The notes: generated by a model from the sequence alone, not told the origin. 64,000 nt of DNA from Cristatella mucedo (GCA_009760855.2 WPIO01000192.1:1-64000); one strand, 5' to 3'; shown: positions 24,426 through 33,395, numbered from the stretch's first letter. A program made the numbers and translations.

Positions 24426-27400
24426 TGACCAGAAGTAGGTGTGGTGCCTCTTCTCGTCAATCAATCCTTGACCCAAGCACCAGTCAGCTGCAGCTCTCAG
24501 CATTTGCCTTAGCCGTGGATCCACCGAGTCTGAAAACTCTTTTTGGTCGACTTCCATGACATCCAGGGATTGAAGCAGCCTCAGTGGTGGCACTGTGTTG
24601 AGGTCACATATATACCAGCATTTCAAAACTCGATATCTGCCCCTGGCACTTTTAGAGCCACTAGAGCATTCACCAGTGAGGTGAACTCATCTTCAGCAAT
24701 AACCGGTGGTATGTGACGTGTGCCATATCGTTGACCCAGAAGAAGCTGCATCAAGTAGGAAATTGTGTAGTGTAAGGACATATAAAGAGCTCATCGAAGA
24801 AGCAGCCAACCACTTTTCAATCTAAGCAAAGCGTTCAACGTACCACAAAGTTCGGCCCCAAAGATTCCTCTTGGCATATTTTGAGCTCAGTCATGCACAG
24901 CTTTGCACCAGAGTGATCATTCGTGGCAGTGCTGCGAACTCCCCATCGCATGTCGACGACCTTGAAATCGAGGCAAATTAACTGCACATGAAGGGCTTAA
25001 CTGGAAAAGCGATCAAAGCGACTGCTAATAGTTCCACAAAAGCAGACATTGTCTGAAGGATCTTTCTCTGTGTCTGTATACTAGTATGAACTTACCATTG
25101 ACAACAAAACTTGTATACAACAGCTGAACAAGGAACAGCATACATAAAAATGGTAAGAGTGCAAGCCCGACAAAAAATGAAAGTTGCAGTCAAAAACTGG
25201 GCACCAACAGCATCACTCTCTGTTATAGTGAAAATAGTCTCGGTTAGTTCATCAGCTGCACTAAAAATTCAACGAAAAATCTCAGTGGACCACTAGAGAG
25301 CTACAAGGCTTGACGAGTGAATATATACTGAAGCATGCCCTTCATTTAGCTCCACGGTCATTTAAGAAACGATTCCTTCGGTTTATAAGCTAATGTAAGA
25401 ACCACTGAACAAATTAATAAGTTGTTTAATTGCCAAAATATGAGCAGTTCTATAAGGCTACTTTACCAGACTGATAACACTCTGCAAAGCTATATCCTGA
25501 AAAGCTTCGTGACCATGACAGGCAACTACAAACACCTGAGCAGTCATATCATCATTGAATTGTTGTGAGCAAGCAACAAGAAAGGTATCCAGCAACTACT
25601 CGATCTTTATTCTTTTCAGAAAAATGTTCTGCAGCATCTACCAGAACAGATCATTCGTATCTTCGAAGACAATTTGGCATGTTTTTTACGCAAAGCTTGA
25701 CAATCGGCACCATACATAAGTCAGTAGGGCACTCATCAATTTACTACTAGCATAATACATTTTACATGGTAATGGCTACGTGATCACTGAAACCTCATAA
25801 AGAAACACAAATACATTTGATTAAATTTCACATTAAATACAAAGAGCATAAGTTGTGTACGTCATCTGGTGCTCTTGTTTGACTTTTTATTCGAATATAT
25901 TTAGCATAAACTTGACATAACATGCAGCTGATAGAAGCTCTGCACAGCTGTGGCTCTGTACAGCTAACGCTCAGCCATTTCGTCAAAATTATGTGGTTGT
26001 ATTTTACTAAAAACGATACTAACTCAGATAAGCAACGCTACTTGAGTTAGTTTACCACAGAAGATGACTGACCTGAAACTCCATATCATACTTGGTGTTG
26101 CAATACATCTTGAGTCTGGGATACACGTGTTTGTATAAAGCATTTCTTTCTATGTACATATCTAAAATACAGATCACAGCATACCCAATACAATTACATT
26201 GTACTGCATCTCAACCGCCAATGTCCTTCTATAAAGTCCTCGATAGTACACTTAGGGCGTTAAAGCAGGTCTAAGGTTATTAGCACTCAAATCCGACATC
26301 CCAGCATCTTTGCATGGCAGCATGCATCAGGCAGCCGTGCAACTACAAAAATCACAAATGATAAACTCATTGTCTGGTGACAGATTATGGAATGAAGTTA
26401 GAAGCACATTACTTGAGTATTAGATCAGGTCAGGATACGAATGAAATCATATATTTACACATACATTCGTAGGCATCACTCTGGTATAACTCCCAAAATA
26501 AACCATTTCAGCTGTCCTCTGGAATGCATGAGAAACAGAGTGAGTTGTTTAGGGTAATTTTGGCTTCGTTATACCCACGAGATAAACGCGAACCTTAGAA
26601 AATGCTCCAGCCTATAATTATCAGTGTTAATAGATACAGGTAGATTGGTGCAAAAATGTAGTGACTACATTATGGCTTATGGTATAGCTCATCTCTGGTT
26701 TTCGGAGTTTATTAGTTCAATTTAACTATGACAACACGGTATATTATTCTCTGTTTCTACTGCTACGATATCCTTAAAGGGTTTTTACCACAGCACATTG
26801 CCATTACGTAAGCTAGACAAGGATTAGGAAGCGATGTCACAGCCTGAACCCTGGGAAAAGGATGTAGGTGTCAAAACTGAAAAAAGCTGCTGCACAGTTA
26901 AAAATAACAATTATGCTGATGCAACTGACACCAACAAACAACTTGAGCAGACTTCTGCTTTGATAAGTTTACAAATGGCAATAACTCATTGCTCACAATT
27001 CCTCAATCAGCCGCCTAGCCTGTACAGCCAATACCGAATATAGCCACTAGTTTGGTCTATAAAGCCAAGAAAATCCGTTAGGCTGCTATTTGCCAGGGTG
27101 TCAAGTCCATGGTCGCCAGAACCATAGGCTCAAGTCCTACTGCTCATTGACCTCAGAGCTTGGTGCAGCTAGGTAGAAATACAGGCATTTTAAGCCTTTG
27201 TTTTATGGGTTATTAGGAAACGCAATCAAAGCATAGTCCACGTGATAGGAACTAGCCGAATATCTTCTAATAGGTGATGCTGTTGTGAGACCATCACCAC
27301 GTGCTCGAAATTTAGGTTTCTTTTTCGACAGCTGCCTCAATTTTAAAAGCTTCATTCAGAAGACTGCTTCTGCAGCTAGCCATCACGTCCGTTACCTATC

Positions 27401-29081
27401 CAAGATTAGGAGCTGTCTTTCCACAGTGGCTTGCAAAAACTTTCAGTAGATCCTTAGTTCTGTCTCGGCTTGATTATTGTAATTCCCTTTTGGCTGGGCT
27501 ACCAAAGAAAGCTACTAGGCCACTGCAGCTGGCAGTGAAGATGGCTGCAAGGCTAGTCTTCAAGTCCCAGAAGTCTCCTTTGCTAAAAGAGCTAGGATGG
27601 ATGCCGGTTGAGCAACGGATTCAGAGCAAAGTTCTTACGCTGAGCCACAAGGCCGGCCACGGCTTGGCTCCTTCGTACCTAGCTGAACCGCTGCACCATT
27701 TGCAGCCTCTTCGTGCCCTCAGGTCCTGTGTGGACAATAAATTAGCTGCCCCGTTCCTCCACTTAAAGACCGTTGGCGACAGAAGCTTTAGCTCTGCAGG
27801 TCCTAGACTGCAGAACTTGTTTCTATAATTCTAACGCAACGATAACTACTCTCATGCTGACGACTATGGCTCATCCTTTTCAGCGGTCCTGAGCTGCTAC
27901 TACCATGCTACTCACTTCCTCAACTGCTCTCCTGACTCTGCTATGCTTCCTACTATCTCTTCGTCTCGTGAGACGAAGTCTGTTGGCTACCAAATGTGTA
28001 CCGAAAGCCGATTAGGCTGTGAGTGTGCTTTACAAAACTCTCCTTCGTAAAACCCACATAGTCTTTATGACTTTGTGGAGTTACTGACGAAGATTAATTA
28101 CATTGCATTACATTGAAAGTCAAGGGTGATAATTAATAATAATAGGACGTTGGCATAGCATCCTATGAGAAATATCTATATCTCTTTCTAGGCAATGTAC
28201 ATGCACTGCAAAAAAAGGATCAATTGGTTAGTGATAACACGTACGCAACGACAACTACTCTCCTACTGCCGACTATGGCACATCCTTTTCAGCGGTCCTG
28301 AGCTGCTATTTCTATGCTACTCGCTACCTCAATTGCTCTCCTGACTCTGCTACGCTTCCCACTTTCTCTTTGTTGCGTGAGACGAAGTCTGTTGGCTACC
28401 GAATGCGTACCGAAAGCTGCTTAGGCTGTGAGTGCGCTATACAAAACTCTCCTGCGTAACACCCACATGGTCTTTATGACTTTGGGGAGTTACGGACAGA
28501 GATACATAACATTACATTACAATATAATGTAATGTAATGTATCTCTTAAGTTATATAATACAGTGCAAGCAAGCATGTTCGAATCCTGCCGTAAGCGATC
28601 CTTTATTGCAGCTGCAAGCAGTGGTGATAGCCTTTAAGACTCTTTTGCTGCTATACAAAAAGAGGCTATTAAATCAGCTAGCATATTCTTAGCAAATGCT
28701 TTTTGGGACAGGTGGGTTCAGAAAAGCTTACAAGACTCCGACTGGCAGGCAGCAGATCAATTGATCAGGAACCGTGTGCTAAGGCTTAATGCTCTTTTCA
28801 TTTGGTGACCATCCAACCACTTCTGAATATCTCAAAGCAATACGAGCAGCTTGGTTTTAATCCAAATGCAAAGCCATACGATAATGGAGCAATAGCATGC
28901 AGCTGGTCACCCTACCTGAGAAAGTAGAACTCAAGAAAATTCGTACAACTTTTGGATTTCTTTTAGGCAAATGTTTCACCCTGCCGGAAAGAACATAGTT
29001 CTCCAGGTCTTCCTTCGTGGGAATCCATTCTGTTGCTGCGACAGCAGGACTCAGATATTTACTTGCCTTTCTGGCAAGTTG
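15950..29081 (-). CDS. DUF4062-NACHT (NWD1/NWD2-like) STAND ATPase gene, eleven exons placed
   Basis: This multi-exon minus-strand gene encodes, in order, DUF4062, a linker (TEEEVYNGIL, HCLCFTREI), a NACHT/P-loop ATPase and a winged-helix region (GLTESEIVHLISLDDVVLSD, PPLRRLPALLWTRIR). The segment AWYHRQF and the NLRKLSQLPPLL motif come last. Families of this architecture normally end in WD40 repeats and act as cytosolic signal-transducing oligomerising ATPases. Their substrates are mostly unknown. Exons pair in compatible splice phase at nine of the ten joins I tested. The join 19690/19414 does not close, and one exon has a frameshift at 24625-24628. Introns hold family 1, family 2 and SINE-A insertions. 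It could be a live gene with two sequence errors or a recently damaged copy. The 5' start and the 3' end are not located. Confidence 0.85.
16200..16440 (-). repeat. (ATT)n-rich microsatellite in intron
   Basis: A run of GAT, ACT and AAT triplets (plus sense), densest at 16355-16420, lies in the intron between exons 10 and 11. The adjoining TTTGTATAGCACCG may be the remains of a retroelement tail. ORFs here are repeat artefacts. Confidence 0.5.
16775..16903 (-). CDS. NWD-type gene exon 10, AWYHRQF segment
   Basis: The acceptor is TTATATAG and the donor is GTATGTCG. It encodes VLAWYHRQFIKSGERNFV and LLMVDFFMGVWANG. The tryptophan-tyrosine-histidine-arginine-glutamine box followed by a FxGxWANG turn is characteristic of the family. 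It joins in phase to exons 9 and 11. Confidence 0.85.
18056..18276 (-). CDS. NWD-type gene exon 9, winged-helix region
   Basis: The acceptor is TTCTTCTCAG and the donor is GTATTT. It encodes LVNTAFAFLHLSNQGLTESE, then SLDDVVLSDVFQFH and PPLRRLPALLWTRIRHD. This is the most conserved winged-helix block of the family. It ends with ANGAK and continues in phase 0 into exon 10. Confidence 0.9.
18385..19042 (-). CDS. NWD-type gene exon 8, NACHT core with Walker B
   Basis: A 658-bp exon with acceptor TTTTTAG and a probable GC donor (GCAAGT). It covers the NACHT domain after the P-loop: FLGTTPDSTNVESLLYSI, the Walker B strand RLVLFLDSLGQLS, the sensor strand VKIVVSTLPKELGLLDIL, and the helical domain ending YVIEELRKKHG. 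The open frame has no internal stop. With the GC donor, its last base completes the codon shared with exon 9. The only nearby GT donor gives the wrong phase. Confidence 0.9.
19184..19414 (-). CDS. NWD-type gene exon 7, P-loop
   Basis: The acceptor is TTTCTAG and the donor is GTAAGT. It encodes LLSEIIEHSHQAKAKF, FQGRADILDQIKSYV and LPFIVHGGSGFGKTSILAM. GGSGFGKTS is a clear Walker A motif. The E-I-x-x-H helix and F-x-GR turn before it are usual for NACHT proteins of this group. It joins exon 8 in phase 0. Confidence 0.92.
19528..19690 (-). CDS. NWD-type gene exon 6, pre-NACHT linker
   Basis: The acceptor is CTCTTTTAG. It encodes AVDKEAQDLLADLKRRVYSV and VVELPPVQWCDRGGT. Its first two bases complete the glycine codon left open by exon 5, so the 5' join is good. 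The 3' end is uncertain. The obvious donor (GTACTG at 19527) leaves two bases and does not match the phase-0 start of exon 7. A weaker donor upstream would restore phase but remove about eight residues. Confidence 0.7.
20740..20882 (-). mobile_element. SINE-A in intron
   Basis: On the minus strand it shows the B box GGTTCGAATCG, then GTGGTCGATCCCTTAT, TTTTCTGCTGCTATGCC and GGCTGTTAAAT, the order of the other SINE-A copies. The head has diverged. Confidence 0.7.
21100..21172 (+). repeat. Imperfect (GT)n microsatellite
   Basis: Alternating GT with TATG interruptions, about 70 bp, in the long intron between exons 5 and 6. Confidence 0.85.
21436..21985 (+). mobile_element. Family 1 retrotransposon, RT N-terminal part
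   Basis: Plus-strand frames give the linker end and finger region of the RT (MSVASGLVPAP-like, RNFCPVSFLS, LRVHNDLLRNVDLGRVSLL), then VLLDLSAALNT. It stops within the first catalytic block, where an inverted fragment begins. It lies in the intron of the NWD-type gene. Confidence 0.8.
21986..22435 (-). mobile_element. Inverted family 1 fragment (linker to RT fingers)
   Basis: Read on the minus strand it gives the endonuclease-RT linker and RT start, overlapping in content with 21436-21600. It has no 3' tail, so it did not arrive as an ordinary insertion. It separates two plus-strand RT segments that are consecutive in the element (ending at LSAALNT and resuming at the LECLSS-type block). Confidence 0.75.
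22442..22791 (+). repeat. Three tandem copies of a 116-118 bp unit from the RT gene
   Basis: The units 22442-22557, 22558-22673 and 22674-22791 are nearly identical. Each starts ACAGTCCTGGTATGCCTG and ends CAATGGTTGAGGTGC. The second half of the unit is the family 1 RT segment encoding SSLGITGTALQW; the first half is not from the same place in the element. Confidence 0.92.
22792..22960 (+). mobile_element. Family 1 RT continuation
   Basis: The frame continues with SIDVNGHRSPDE and FGVPQSSVLGPVLF, the GVPQGS block of the RT, and decays before the YADD box. Confidence 0.75.
23432..23462. repeat. (AT)n microsatellite
   Basis: About 30 bp of alternating AT in an intron. Confidence 0.9.
23884..24021 (-). 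CDS. NWD-type gene exon 5
   Basis: The acceptor is CAATGATTTAG and the donor is GTATTTAC. It encodes TEEEVYNGILDAPKPNEHCL and REIKDINYKSDKVGRFVDM. The E-E-E-V-x-x-G-I-L and HCLCFTREI motifs are hallmarks of the region between DUF4062 and NACHT in NWD proteins. It completes a valine codon with exon 4 and a glycine codon with exon 6. Confidence 0.9.
24232..24423 (+). mobile_element. Family 1 retrotransposon 3' end abutting exon 4
   Basis: The 3' UTR and tail (CATGCTGACCCTGTGCATG, GCAGCAAATGTAGAGCGCC) end in (ATT)9. The tail runs directly into the exon: on the minus strand the intron's first bases are GTAATAATAAT, so the splice donor after its first G is made of retrotransposon tail. Confidence 0.9.
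24425..24745 (-). CDS. NWD-type gene exon 4, end of DUF4062, with frameshift
   Basis: The acceptor is TTGATGCAG and the donor is GTAATA. The first half encodes LLLGQRYGTRHIPPVIAEDE and the second half KCWYICDLNTVPPLRLLQSL, both family-typical. The halves are in different frames. A run of four T (minus sense) at 24625-24628 sits at the switch, and one more T would keep a single frame. The read-through otherwise ends at TGA. Both exon boundaries are in correct phase with their neighbours. Confidence 0.85.
24844..24960 (-). CDS. NWD-type gene exon 3, DUF4062 core
   Basis: The acceptor is CGATTTCAAG and the donor is GTACGT. It encodes VVDMRWGVRSTATNDHSGAK and LCMTELKICQEE, ending GPNFV. The VDMRWGVR box is the signature of DUF4062 proteins in animals. 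An acceptor 21 bp upstream (TGTGCAG at 24981) keeps the same phase and would add seven residues, but the shorter form matches the family pattern FQVVDMRWG. Confidence 0.9.
26073..26161 (-). CDS. NWD-type gene exon 2, DUF4062 helix
   Basis: An 89-bp exon with acceptor GTATTTTAG and donor GTCAGT. Joined after the first base supplied by exon 1 it reads DMYIERNALYKHVYPRL and then MYCNTKYDMEFQ. This is the D-x-x-x-ER-x-x-L helix that always follows the RIFLSSTF strand in DUF4062. The phase is right on both sides. Confidence 0.88.
27255..28110 (+). mobile_element. Family 2 retrotransposon, RT C-terminal half and 3' end
   Basis: Plus frames give the post-palm region (NLGFFFDSCLNFKSFIQKTA, ASHHVRYLSKIRS). 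An open stretch 27490-27828 follows (LQLAVKMAARLVFKSQKSPL, TVGDRSFSSAGPRLQNL). The 3' UTR ends GGAGTTAC-GA-GATTAATTACATTG. It is 5' truncated, with no endonuclease, and lies in the intron between exons 1 and 2. Confidence 0.85.
28237..28547 (+). mobile_element. Family 2 retrotransposon 3' UTR copy ending in a palindrome
   Basis: This is a second copy of the family 2 3' UTR (GACTATGGCACATCCTTTTC, CTGTTGGCTACCGAATGCG) ending at AGAGATACATAACATTAC. The end is followed at once by its own inverted sequence, forming a near-perfect hairpin at 28500-28547. Confidence 0.85.
28577..28690 (+). mobile_element. SINE-A, 5' truncated
   Basis: It starts at the B box (GTTCGAATCC) and has CCTTTATTGCAGCTGCAAGC, GACTCTTTTGCTGC and GGCTATTAAATCAGCTAGC. 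The tRNA A box is missing. Confidence 0.8.
28916..29081 (-). CDS. NWD-type gene exon 1 (or first exon found), start of DUF4062
   Basis: It encodes LARKASKYLSPAVAATEWI, KEDLENYVLSGRVKHL and VVRIFLSSTFS, then donor GTAGGG. RIFLSSTF is the first strand of DUF4062. A good acceptor (TTTTTTGCAG at 29082) suggests an upstream exon. The alternative is an initiating ATG in the open frame up to 29150. I prefer the acceptor because the frame beyond it does not look conserved. Confidence 0.8.
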
Positions 29082-29427
29082 CTGCAAAAAATCGTATTTT
29101 ATGTTTATGCTCATCTGATTTTTGTGCCATCTAAATACACAACTTGCCACATATCACATACCATGACATTATACAAAGAAGAATAGGAAGTTCAAACCAA
29201 AGGGGTTCAAATCGACATAACAATGATACTTTTTTGCCGGTATTTAGCCCATGGAATAATTCATTGTTTTCTGACAAACAGGATAGTCAGTAAATGTGAC
29301 TGCATCTTGACAGCCCTAACCATAAGAAACTGGCAATCAACTAGCTTCCCACTAATACTGACTTGGCCAGATTTCCACAGCTTCCCTAGCAACACGGTTT
29401 GGGTCAATTTCATTTACAGAGCCGGCG

Positions 29428-29830
29428 TAGACCATATGTAATGTATCTCCGTCAGTAACTCCACAAAGTCATAAAGACTATGTGGGTGTTACGCAGGAGA
29501 GTTTTGTATAGCGCACTCACAGCCTAAGCGGCTTTCGGTACGCATTCGGTACCCAACAGACTTCGTCTCACGCAACAAAGAGAAAGTGGGAAGCATAGCA
29601 GAGTCAGGAGAGCAGTTGAGGTAGTGAGTAGCACAGAAGTAGCAGTTCAGGACCACTGAAAAAGATGTGCCATAGTCAGCAGTCGGAGAGTAGATATCGT
29701 TGCGTAAGAATTGTGGAAGCGAGTTCCACAGTCTAGGACCTGCAGAGCTAAAGCTTCTGTCACCAACTGTCTTAGGGCGAAAGTGAAGCAATGGATTAAA
29801 CAAACGTGGAGTGCTAACGATCCCGTCAAT
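29428..29830 (-). mobile_element. Family 2 retrotransposon 3' end, minus strand
   Basis: On the minus strand: KTVGDRSFSSAGPRLWNSLP, then the 3' UTR (GACTATGGCACATC-type) and terminus at GAGATACATTAC (29436). It lies just outside the first exon found. Sequence continuing to about 29915 is open but not clearly part of the element. Confidence 0.8.
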
Positions 29831-29919
29831 ATATCGTGCTGATATCGCTGGCCATGACTTCTCAAAGCGTCGTGCAGGTTCCACGAAAAAGCAGCTACAG
29901 TCTGACAAGCTTCCAGTGC

Positions 29920-30880
29920 ACGCCCAGCTGAGCTATATAAAAAAACTCCCAACATTGGTGACAACTCACAATTTGCACGATAAAAAACGACGGTGGCCGA
30001 GTTATTCAAGCTGAATGGAGACTGCTGGAACAGAGCAGACGGTGATTTCAAGTGCTGCTAACTAGATATCTATCAATATAAATATATATTTGGTGCAGTT
30101 TAGTTTCATCAGACAAAGAGCGTACGGGTGATAGGGGTCAATATCATCTGCCGCCTGAACGCACCATACAAATTGCGTAGCTACTACGCTGATGAGCTAG
30201 ACGAAAAATGGTAACAATGGGGCAAAGTCTTAAATTCGAGTCAACATAGATCATACCACTACGAAAGCTTTACGGTAAAGTGTCAGCTAAGACACTCGAC
30301 AAAACATGAAAGGCAAAAAACCGGGCGGCCTTAACAGCCCAACCTCGCAACCAATATTACAAAACAAAAACCGGTACCGTTGCAACTTACACCTCAGAAA
30401 ATAACTTGTCTTCGATTGATATCCGTAAAGAAAGGGTACTTTTTATGGACTCGATAGAGTTAGGGGACCGGCATTTGTGTGTGAAGTTTGCGAGACCTCG
30501 ATTGAAACCTTCAGGCTAACCTACCTCCTATCGATAAGAGCTCCATAGAAACCACGAGGGCGGGGCCATGAAAATGGGCGGGCGGCCCTTGCTAAAATAG
30601 GCTTTCCATCTATTTCAGTCTCGGTGATTTTGCTAGTAGGCGATCATTATTTTTCGAGAAAGTTTGAGTTTCTTTACGCTAAGACGGCGATGTTCTCACT
30701 GCACTGTAAATCTTGGAGGTTTTCCCTCATACAGCAATCCAAACTACTGTTTAATTTGGTTATTTTCCCCAACAGGCTAGGCGCCATACTGCCGGCTTTT
30801 CCGAATCAAATCATTTAGCTGCACCTCGTGCGAACCTCAAAAACTTAGGAGAACTTACCGTTAGTTCTCATGCTTCCAAA
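29920..30880. other. Unassigned sequence
   Basis: No recognisable gene. The ORF at 30624-30818 lacks support. Confidence 0.45.
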
Positions 30881-30884
30881 TCTC

Positions 30885-31765
30885 GGAACCCTGCAAAACT
30901 CTGCAGCTAGGCTTGTCTGTCGTGAGCGTCGCAGTTGCCACATTACTCCACTTCTCGCCGACCAGCACTGGCTACCAGTCAAGCAACGGATTGACTTCAA
31001 GGTTTTTTCGCTCACTTTTAGGTCCCTTCATTCTCTGGCTCCAACCTATCTCTCAGATATACTACCCCATCAGGCCAAGCGTCGTACCGTCCGCTTTTCG
31101 GAATCCAACAGTCTAGAAATACCTCGTACAAACCTCAAATCCTTTGGAGACCGTGCATTTAGTTCGTATGCTCCCTGTAGTTTCGTATATACGTATGTAT
31201 GTGTGTATTGTATGCCGGCTCCTTTGATGAGCCTGTGATGTGGCGTGGATACAGGCCGGTAACCAGCTGGTGGCCAGATGGTGGATTCACCATCAGGGTC
31301 GACCGGTGCACAGTTGTGGTCGATGAGTCATCGGAGTCGTGCGCTCTCGGGCTCCATGCGTTGGGAATAAACTGTCGGTGTTGGACATCGGCTGGCTCTC
31401 TGCTGTGCGAACAAACTACACTCCCAAAGCCTGGAACTCCCTCCCGACCTGCGTCAGCACATCCCCTGATCTGACCACATTTAAAAGGAACTTAAAAACA
31501 CACCTATTTAGGACAGCATATAGTGGGTCCTTGTGATTCGTCCTTCATGTGCTTATGAGTGCTGACACTGTGCATGCTGCCACTAACCACATTTGCATGC
31601 TGACCCTGTGCATGTCACCCCTAACCATATTATTCATTGCGTTTGTTTTTCAAGCATTATTTTACTTACCATTCAATTGCATTTCCCTTTGCAGCAAATG
31701 TAAAGCGCCTAGAAAGAGGTTAAGTTCTCTGATGGCGCTTTATCAAGTGTATTATTATTATTATA
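30885..31765 (+). mobile_element. Family 1 retrotransposon C-terminal part and 3' end, split by a solo LTR
   Basis: Plus frames give NSAARLVCRERRSCHITPLL and HWLPVKQRIDFKVFS at 30890-31000. After the LTR they give KAWNSLPTCVSTSPDLTTFK at about 31425-31490 and then a full 3' UTR and tail. If 31176-31425 is removed, the ORF and nucleotide sequence are continuous with other copies. Confidence 0.9.
31176..31420 (+). mobile_element. Solo LTR, 245 bp, with 5-bp target duplication
   Basis: It begins TGTAGTTT and ends AAACTACA, a perfect 8-bp inverted terminal repeat of the TG...CA type. It is flanked by CTCCC on both sides (31171-31175 and 31421-31425). An AATAAA lies at 31366-31371, near the expected poly(A) position. 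No internal region is present. The orientation is set by the AATAAA. A related minus-strand stretch lies at 44155-44280. Confidence 0.9.
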
Positions 31766-32139
31766 ACCCAGTACCCTCTGACGTCGCGAAATCCCCTGAC
31801 TTTATGACATATAAAAAGAAGCTAAAAATGTGTTGTATTACTGTGGCACCGGCGGCGGTGGTTCAAGGGAGTCTCATGGAGACACTGTGCTGATGTGAGT
31901 GGTCTACGAGACTCTTTATTACTTTCAAAGCGTACTTATAAGAGAGTTCGATGAATCACTGCAGACGTCGTCATATAATATACATTAGTGGCCTGACTCT
32001 ACGCTGCGTCAGAGGCTCAACTATTCGCCACCGGTGAGACATGTACGTTAGTGTCGGGGCGCTTTGCTAATTACAACAACAGTAGAAGCCACAGGCGAAC
32101 ACAACAGCGCCTGTTTAGCATTTGTAAGCATAGGGAGAG

Positions 32140-32260
32140 TCATTTTGATTCGTCCTTTATGTGCTTATGCTTGCTGACATTACATGCTGCCACTAAATAT
32201 TTTTGCATGCTGACCATGCGAAAGTCACCTCTAGACACGTTGTCGCGGTTAACATACAAG
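32140..32260 (+). mobile_element. Family 1 3' UTR, left part
   Basis: GATTCGTCCTTTATGTGC to CATGCTGACCATGCGAAAG matches the family 1 3' UTR. It is interrupted by a GC-rich insert at 32261, and the tail resumes at 33310. Confidence 0.75.
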
Positions 32261-33309
32261 TGTAGGGGCTCGCGGGCGCGCGATGGCGGCGCGATGAAGA
32301 GCGAAGGCCCCACAAGCATTGTCGACGACGGCTGTATTATACGATCTAGCAGCCGTCGTGCGTGCTGCTCCGGAGCACGAGGTGTTAGGAGAGAGAGAGG
32401 AGAGTGGATAGCGTGCGTGCAGGCCGACGCACAGGCAGAAAGTGAATTGTGCGGCAAGGAACGAGTCACGTGCCGGCAAGGAGCGTTCCCGTTGGGCGGA
32501 CAGAACGTCGGCTGGGGGCGGAACCAAGTGATGGCGATCACACGCCCACATAAGCTCATCCCAGTCGCGCGGCGAGCCAAGCGACGTTGCGCCAAGCGGT
32601 GCGACGTTACGCCGAGCGGCGCAACGAACGCAGCAAACAGGCCAGGACGAAAATGTCAAGCGAGTTCGAGACTGGTACTGGGCCCAGTGGTCGGCTGCCG
32701 TAGGCGGCGGCGTAGTAGCCGTGCAGCTCCCACGTTGAGGCAGGAGTCTCCGAAACAGCACATAGTGGCGTCGTAGTCGTAGCCGAACAGCGCCTGGTCG
32801 GCGGCGGCGTAGAGACGTAGCCGACAGCACACATGTGGAGGGGAGCGTTGCCGACGAGCGCCAAGTGGCGGCGTAGTAGTTAAGGGCATAACGCACCAGT
32901 CGGTGGTTTTTGGTTTGTCGCCGAGTTTGTAGTAGAGTAAGGCTGCTTGATCGGGTCAATCGTCAGGTTCACCACTTTGTAGGGGTCGTCTTCAGCTTAA
33001 CGCCCGGAAGGTTGACGAGCGCGTACGAGGTGCAGCAAGCACCGATAGCAAAGGAGTCACTGACCTCTCTACAAGATGTAATCGATCAAATTCTTGGGCA
33101 GTACACGTCTGCGAGCCGGAGACGGACGACACGTCCACTCACGACTCCGGGAGCTGATCGAGAGAGTTGCGGGAAAAGATTGCATCACTGGGTGGCCATT
33201 CAGGCAAGCCTCCACCCAATCAGCGGTAGGCTCCCGGCCGCAGAGACGTTAAGCACTACTGCCCTGTCAGGCTAGGGCGGGGCAACACGGTGGCGATGCT
33301 ACGCCCACA
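32261..33309. mobile_element. GC-rich insert with LTR-like ends (possible TRIM or non-autonomous LTR element)
   Basis: A 1049-bp block, far richer in G+C than anything nearby, splits a family 1 3' UTR. It starts TGTAGGGGCT and ends GCTACGCCCACA, with CAAG on both sides (32257-32260, 33310-33313). Inside, GATGGCGATCACACGCCCACA at 32530-32550 resembles the right end, and TGTAGGGG recurs at 32978. It can therefore be read as two diverged terminal repeats, 32261-32550 and 32978-33309, around a short interior. No primer-binding site or polypurine tract is visible, and its ORFs on both strands look like composition artefacts. Confidence 0.5.
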
Positions 33310-33395
33310 CAAGCATGCTTCCTCTTCACCATATTAAAGAGCCCAGAAAGAGATCAAGTTCTATGAGAGTGCTATGCAAATGTATTATTGTTGTT
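33310..33395 (+). mobile_element. Family 1 3' tail, right part
   Basis: AAGCATGCTTCCTCTTCACC through AGATCAAGTTCTATGAGAG to (ATT) completes the 3' end interrupted at 32261. Confidence 0.7.

Noticed and set aside
32051-32776. 241-codon plus-strand ORF, with 236-codon and 151-codon minus-strand ORFs over the same bases
   Set aside because: All lie in the GC-rich insert where stops are rare by composition. The ORFs overlap on both strands, are arginine/serine/cysteine-rich and have no motif.
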